DNA of 64,000 nt. Source: DASSFG01 sp035547915. Its GTDB lineage: Bacteria; Planctomycetota; Planctomycetia; Pirellulales; JAICIG01. The notes beneath the pieces were generated by a model. The model did not search any database and was not told the origin of the DNA. It was given only the letters and a program-made list of their open reading frames with translations. Below are positions 59,971 through 64,000 of the stretch, one piece after another. Every line of letters starts with the position of its first letter. Position 1 is the stretch's first letter. The stretch spans positions 124,001-188,000 of the forward strand of contig DASZTS010000015.1 of assembly GCA_035547915.1 (NCBI GenBank). The letters run 5' to 3'. The position numbers and the translations under genes were made by a program.

Positions 59971-61203
59971 ATGACAACCAATCTCTCGCCGCCGGCCCAG
60001 GTCGATCACGTCTGGTCGGTCTCGGAACTGACCGGCCAGATCAAAGACCTGCTCGAGGGACAGTTCCAGTCGGTTTGGGTCGGCGGCGAGATTTCTAACT
60101 TTTCGCGGCCCCAATCGGGGCACTGTTATTTCACGCTCAAGGACGACAAGGCACAGATCCGCGCCGTCTTGTGGCGGGCGGCGGCCATGCGGCTGCGATT
60201 CGCGCTGGAAGACGGCGTGCAGGTCGTCTGCCAGGGCGATCTCGATGTCTATGCTCCCCGCGGCAGCTACCAGCTCGTCGTGCGGCAGGTCGAGCCGAAA
60301 GGGATCGGCCCGCTGGAACTGGCCCTGCGGAAACTGAAAGAGCGGCTCGCGGCGGAAGGGCTGTTCGATCCGGGGCGCAAACGTCCGTTGCCGAGATTTC
60401 CGCGCAGGGTGGCCTTCGTCACCAGTCCGACGGGCGCGGCGATTCGGGATTTTTTGGAAGTCCTCCGTCGGCGCTGGAAGGGCGTCGATGTGCTCGTAGT
60501 ACCCACGCGCGTGCAGGGCGACGGTGCGGCGCGCGAGATCGCCGCGGCCATCGAGCGGGTGAACCGTTTGAGCGTGCCGGTGGATTGTCTGGTGGTCGGC
60601 CGCGGCGGGGGAAGCTTGGAAGACCTCTGGGCCTTCAACGAGGAACCGGTGGTCCGCGCGATCCACGCGTCGCGCATCCCCGTGGTTTCGGCGGTCGGGC
60701 ACGAGATCGATGTCACGCTCGCCGACCTGGTGGCCGACGTGCGGGCTCTGACCCCCAGCGAAGCCGCCGAATTGGTCGTGCCCGCCGCCGACGAGATTCG
60801 GGCGGCGCTGCGCCGTCAGCAGCAGCATTTGCTGGGCGCCTTGCGCCGCCGTGCCGCAACTTCCCGCGCGCGACTTATCGCGCTCGCGGGGCGCCGTGTC
60901 TTTCGCAAGCCGTTCGACCTGGTGCACAACCTACAACGGCGGCTGGATGAGCTTTCGACTCGCTCGGCGCGTGCCGTTCGCCAGCGGACGGCGACGGCGC
61001 GCCGGACGCTCGACAGCCAGGCCGTACACTTGGAATCGCTCAGCCCCTTGGCTGTCTTGGGGCGCGGTTATAGCCTCACGCAACGGCTGAGCGATGGCCG
61101 GCCGGTCCACAGCGCCACCTCGCTCGCACCGGGTGAACTGCTCTCGACGCGGTTCGCCACCGGCCGCGCCGTGAGCCGCGTCGAGGCGGTCACGGACGAA
61201 TAG
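59971..61203 (+). CDS. xseA: Exodeoxyribonuclease VII large subunit
   Basis: This 410-residue catalytic subunit degrades single-stranded DNA bidirectionally. An OB-fold N-terminus has VGGEISNFSRPQSGHCYFTLKD and VVCQGDLDVYAPRGSYQLVV. The central part is PRFPRRVAFVTSPTGAAIRDFL, then VPTRVQGDGAAREIAAAIERVN and VGRGGGSLEDLWAFNEE with VSAVGHEIDVTLADLVADVR, and a coiled-coil C-terminus ends at SPLAVLGRGYSLTQR. The ATG at 59971 gives the normal family start. No xseB gene follows; the small subunit must be elsewhere or too diverged to see here. Confidence 0.95.
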   Translation: MTTNLSPPAQVDHVWSVSELTGQIKDLLEGQFQSVWVGGEISNFSRPQSGHCYFTLKDDKAQIRAVLWRAAAMRLRFALEDGVQVVCQGDLDVYAPRGSYQLVVRQVEPKGIGPLELALRKLKERLAAEGLFDPGRKRPLPRFPRRVAFVTSPTGAAIRDFLEVLRRRWKGVDVLVVPTRVQGDGAAREIAAAIERVNRLSVPVDCLVVGRGGGSLEDLWAFNEEPVVRAIHASRIPVVSAVGHEIDVTLADLVADVRALTPSEAAELVVPAADEIRAALRRQQQHLLGALRRRAATSRARLIALAGRRVFRKPFDLVHNLQRRLDELSTRSARAVRQRTATARRTLDSQAVHLESLSPLAVLGRGYSLTQRLSDGRPVHSATSLAPGELLSTRFATGRAVSRVEAVTDE

Positions 61204-61323
61204 GGCCGCGCGGGGCCTTGCCCGCCGCTTTACTCACCGCTGGCATGCGAATACGATGGGCAATCGCCCCTGGTGGCCCATGCAAACCGTGTCCCTCGAA
61301 CCGACCTCTTAAGGAGCGATCTC

Positions 61324-61908
61324 GTGCGCCGATCCGTCACAATGTCCATCGTTACCGCGCTGGCCGGCATGCTCTTCTGCGCGGTGGGCGCTGCTCGCGC
61401 CGCCGACGAATACGCCTTCGACCCGGTCCATTCATCGATCAGTTTCAAGGCGCGGCATCTCGACATCAGTTGGATTCACGGCCGCTTCAACGAAGCGGAC
61501 GGGAAATTTGCCATCGACAAGAAAGACCCGTCGAAGAGCTGGTTTCAATTCTCGATCAAGGTCGACAGCGTCGACACGGCCAATAAAACCCGCGACGAAC
61601 ATCTATTGCAGCCGGACTATTTCGACAGCAAGCAATTCCCCACCATCGACTTCAAGAGCACGAGCGTCAAAGCCGTCAAGGGCGGCGGCTATGAAGTGAC
61701 CGGTGACTTCACCATGCACGGTGAGACGAAACAGGTCACTCTCACCTTGGACGGCGGCAAGGAGGCGGAGTTTATGGGCACGAAGCGGGTCGGCTTCTCG
61801 ACGCAACTGTCTCTGAAGCGCAGCGACTTCGGCTTCGACAAGAAGCAGATCGGCCTGATCGGCGACGAAGCGCTCATCTACATCGATTTCGAGGGCGCGC
61901 GCAAATAA
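61324..61908 (+). CDS. YceI family periplasmic protein
   Basis: This 194-residue protein has a signal peptide (SIVTALAGMLFCAVGAARAAD) and the YceI lipocalin-like barrel, opening YAFDPVHSSISFKARHLDIS and continuing with FNEADGKFAIDKKDPSKSWF, DEHLLQPDYFDSKQFPTIDF and GDFTMHGETKQVTL. Such proteins bind isoprenoid or other lipids in a closed barrel. The GTG at 61324 is chosen because AAGGAG at 61311-61316 lies 7 nt upstream. It ends 3 bp before the next membrane protein gene, with which it is probably cotranscribed. Confidence 0.9.
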   Translation: MRRSVTMSIVTALAGMLFCAVGAARAADEYAFDPVHSSISFKARHLDISWIHGRFNEADGKFAIDKKDPSKSWFQFSIKVDSVDTANKTRDEHLLQPDYFDSKQFPTIDFKSTSVKAVKGGGYEVTGDFTMHGETKQVTLTLDGGKEAEFMGTKRVGFSTQLSLKRSDFGFDKKQIGLIGDEALIYIDFEGARK

Positions 61909-61911
61909 CGG

Positions 61912-62826
61912 ATGCCCGATCCGTTCGAGTACTTGCTGGCCAGCACATTCGCCGCCGGCGCCGCCGCGATCGTCGTAGTGGCGTGCGGCGGAACGGCGGC
62001 GGCGGCGAGCGCGGCCAGAACGCGGATGGCGTTGCTCGCCGCGCTGGCCGTGGGCTTCGCGGTGGGCGGGTTTTGGTTGCGGCTGCCCGTCTCGTTGCCG
62101 CCGACGAATGCCCTGGGGCGTTTGGCGTGCATAGTCCTACCCCTGGCGAGCGGCATCGAAGTCGCCGCGGGCTGCTGGACCGTTGCGCGTCGGTATGTGT
62201 GGTGCCTTCGACTCGCGCTCGCACTGGCGTCGGGCCGCGTCCTGCTGCACGCTTCGGTCTATGTCTCGGCGGATAAACCTGCGTGGTCGGCCTGGCAAGC
62301 CGCGATCGTCGTCTTGCTGAGCGGCGCCCTGCTGGCACTCGTGTGGAGTTTGCTCGTTTCGTTGTCGCGACGTTCCGGCGGGGTATCCCTGCTCTTGGCG
62401 CTGGCCGAGACGACGTTGGGCGGCGGGTTGGCGGTGATGCTTGCCGGTTATTTGGCAGGTGGTGAGGCGGCACTGCCGGTGGCCGGCGCGCTGGTCGGAT
62501 GCGGCGTGGCGAGCGGGATGCGCCGGTTCTCGTCAGGCTGGTTCGACGGTGCCCTCGGCCTCGGCGTCGTGGCCTTGTTCGGTGTGCTGTTCATCGGGCA
62601 TTTCTTCGGCCGGCTCTCCGGCGGCCGCGCCCTGGCCATCTTCCTGACGCCTCTCTTGTGCTGGGCCACGGAATTGCCGATCTTTGCGCGCCAGCCGGCG
62701 TGGCGGGCGGCCGCGCTGCGTCTCTCGCTGGTCGCCTTTCCCCTCATCGTCGTGCTGGTGCTGGCGAAACACGACTTCGACCGCGACACGCTTCCGTTGC
62801 TGGCCGGAATGCGGATCGATTCCTAA
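61912..62826 (+). CDS. Polytopic membrane protein of unknown function
   Basis: This 304-residue protein consists almost entirely of hydrophobic segments, about eight, including FAAGAAAIVVVACGGTAAAA, WQAAIVVLLSGALLALVWSL, LGLGVVALFGVLFIGHFFG and LSLVAFPLIVVLVLAKHDF. Charged residues are few and clustered in short loops. I do not recognise a family. It starts 3 bp after the YceI stop, so the two genes form an operon. A transport or lipid-related role would fit but has no direct evidence. Confidence 0.72.
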   Translation: MPDPFEYLLASTFAAGAAAIVVVACGGTAAAASAARTRMALLAALAVGFAVGGFWLRLPVSLPPTNALGRLACIVLPLASGIEVAAGCWTVARRYVWCLRLALALASGRVLLHASVYVSADKPAWSAWQAAIVVLLSGALLALVWSLLVSLSRRSGGVSLLLALAETTLGGGLAVMLAGYLAGGEAALPVAGALVGCGVASGMRRFSSGWFDGALGLGVVALFGVLFIGHFFGRLSGGRALAIFLTPLLCWATELPIFARQPAWRAAALRLSLVAFPLIVVLVLAKHDFDRDTLPLLAGMRIDS

Positions 62827-63221
62827 CCGTCCGTGAGTGAAACGATGCCGGTGCGTCCGGCGATCCGTGAAACGTTCGACCAGTTGCTTTGGGCAACTTA
62901 CGCCTTGCGTGGAAGAGGCTGCAAATGCCGGCATTTGACGAGAGCGGCCGGTGAAATCGCGCCTGTCGCGCTGCGTCGAGCACTTGCGATCTTGGCCCTT
63001 AGGGAGCTAAGGTAGGTTTATAGAGACCGCACCCGGCGGCGGTGAAAGCGCCCTAGCCTCGGCGAGCGTTTTCTTGCTGGCCGCGTGCGGCACGGCTGTA
63101 CTGACACGGAGGCTAATTCACGGTTGCGCTCCGCGGTCTGGGCCGACGGCCGTTCGTGCCGGTCGGTCGCCGCGCTACCGCCTCGTCGCTTTTTCATCCC
63201 TGGAGGCCGTCCAAAGGCCAG
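62827..63221. other. 395-bp intergenic region
   Basis: No convincing gene is present. CCTTAG-GGAG-CTAAGG (62997-63012) is a perfect 6-bp hairpin that could help terminate the upstream operon. GGAGG at 63202-63206 and AAAGG at 63213-63217 lie just before the next start. Confidence 0.5.
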
Positions 63222-64000
63222 ATGCTCGCTTACCTCGTCATTCGCGAAGGGTCGAAATGGACCGACGTCTTCCGGCTCATCCCCGGACAGTCGGTGACGA
63301 TCGGCCGCGCGCCGACCAACCAGGTGGTCATCAAGGACGAGCGTTGTAGCCGCTGCCATGCCGAGTTGTTCACCACCGAGGGGCAATGGACGCTCCGCGA
63401 TCTCGACAGCCGCAACGGTACGGCGGTGGGCAACACGCTGATCCAGGGCGATCGCACGCTGGCGGCGGGCGACGTGATCCGCATCGGCAACTGTCAGCTC
63501 GCCTTCGTGCACGATCTCTCGCAAGCCTTTCCCGAGGGGGGCAGCCCCTTGCGATCGGCAGACGAACTTACGGTGCGCGGCAGCTTTCCGGCCGGTGGCG
63601 AGGCAGCGGACGCTCCCGAGGCGCAAGAGCCGGCGGAAATCACCCACCGTCGCGGCCAGACGAAGTTTCTCGAGCCGCAGGAGGACGACGACGAAAAGGG
63701 CGTTTCGAAGGTCGGACGAGCGGCGGCCAAATTGTGCCGGTTGGCCTTCGAGTTGGCGAAGGCGCCCGACTCGGTATCGATGGCCAAGTTGGCCCTGGCC
63801 GGACTGTACGAGGGAACGCAAATGGATGCCAGCGGCTTGCTCTTGCTGCGCCGCGGCACGAATGGCGAGCCGACCGCGGCCGACCTGGAACTCGTCGCCT
63901 CGCGCACCGAGACGGAACGGCCGTATCATCGCATTTCGTCGTTCTTGGCCGGCACCGTGCTGCGCGAGAGCGAAGCCGTGCTCGGGCGCAATGTGATGGG
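63222..64000 (+). CDS. FHA-domain protein, N-terminal part (runs off the window)
   Basis: The frame is open from ATG 63222 to the end of the window, at least 259 residues. An N-terminal FHA domain (about residues 1-95) has SVTIGRAPTNQVVIKDERCSRCHAEL and LRDLDSRNGTAVGN, the phosphothreonine-binding pattern (GR, SR-H, NGT), with SRCH containing two cysteines. An acidic/Pro-rich linker follows (about 100-170), then a helical/beta region from about 180 that begins like a GAF domain (ASGLLLLRRGTNGEPTADDL). In planctomycetes this order commonly leads to a sigma-54 activator or histidine kinase domain, but the rest is not visible. Confidence 0.8.
   Translation, partial: MLAYLVIREGSKWTDVFRLIPGQSVTIGRAPTNQVVIKDERCSRCHAELFTTEGQWTLRDLDSRNGTAVGNTLIQGDRTLAAGDVIRIGNCQLAFVHDLSQAFPEGGSPLRSADELTVRGSFPAGGEAADAPEAQEPAEITHRRGQTKFLEPQEDDDEKGVSKVGRAAAKLCRLAFELAKAPDSVSMAKLALAGLYEGTQMDASGLLLLRRGTNGEPTAADLELVASRTETERPYHRISSFLAGTVLRESEAVLGRNVM

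Noticed and set aside
62833..63015. A 60-residue frame starting GTG just after the membrane protein gene.
   Set aside because: Third-position G/C is visibly lower than in neighbours, there is no ribosome-binding site, and the end overlaps the CCTTAG/CTAAGG hairpin.

Overview
The window looks like a chromosomal segment of a high-GC planctomycete, most likely a Pirellulales-type bacterium. The evidence is a set of families that are typical of that phylum: two DUF1549/DUF1553 proteins, a Tat-exported DUF1501 protein, a PVC-type CxxCH heme-binding protein with a HEAT-like middle, two PQQ-type beta-propeller proteins opening with WPQWRGP, a BlaI/BlaR1 (M56) pair fused to carboxypeptidase-regulatory-like domains, FHA and NtrC-family regulators, and many signal-peptide-bearing hypotheticals. 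No rRNA, tRNA, CRISPR array, prophage or intact insertion sequence was found. This is mostly core/housekeeping territory with one degraded transposase.

Layout. 79-2554: a secreted alpha/beta hydrolase and a convergent alpha-helical hypothetical. 3145-8425: a three-gene envelope operon with a MotA/TolQ/ExbB-like channel, a 979-residue protein with an ExbD-like anchor and a very long Gly/Ser/Asn-rich centre, and a second ExbD-like protein. 8431-10316: an exported helical protein and a Cys-rich small protein. 10548-17982: sugar and central metabolism (ThDP-dependent decarboxylase-like enzyme, two phosphohexomutases, TreZ), plus a 59-residue membrane protein. 17995-22159: a PadR-controlled pair, a degenerate NtrC-like regulator, a DUF2065 protein and a site-2 protease. 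22395-29699: glpD-glpK, a CelD-like acetyltransferase, a thioredoxin lipoprotein and a sulfotransferase. 29700-30110: remains of an IS1-type transposase. 30150-37003: a four-gene minus-strand operon, blaI-blaR1-DUF1549/1553-DUF1501, with a perfect palindromic operator. 37190-44833: a large exported hypothetical, an MFS transporter and the PVC heme-binding protein. 44920-49650: two non-heme iron dioxygenases, a PQQ propeller protein, a second PadR pair and a small hypothetical. 49784-56292: a five-gene plus-strand run (PQQ propeller, zinc-ribbon site-2 protease, metallophosphoesterase, dimethylformamidase-like protein, DUF1549/1553). 56796-59817: a histidine kinase and a sigma-54-dependent response regulator with overlapping genes. 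59971-62826: xseA, YceI and a polytopic membrane protein. 63222-end: the start of an FHA-domain protein that leaves the window.

The most interesting non-coding signal is a family of about 100-bp dispersed repeats, present four times (9470, 40382, 56393, 59815) and in both orientations. They have terminal inverted repeats around GACAAAACC and an internal terminator-like hairpin (AAAATCGGCG/CGCCGATTTT), and they always lie between genes. They look like a REP/MITE-type element that may double as a bidirectional terminator. The most interesting protein-level signals are the ExbB-ExbD-ExbD operon, in which one ExbD-like anchor has lost the proton-path Asp and the other keeps it, and the BlaI/BlaR1 module built into an operon of planctomycete-specific cytochrome-like proteins. 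Start sites were moved from the longest open frame wherever a ribosome-binding site, signal peptide or family N-terminus supported it.
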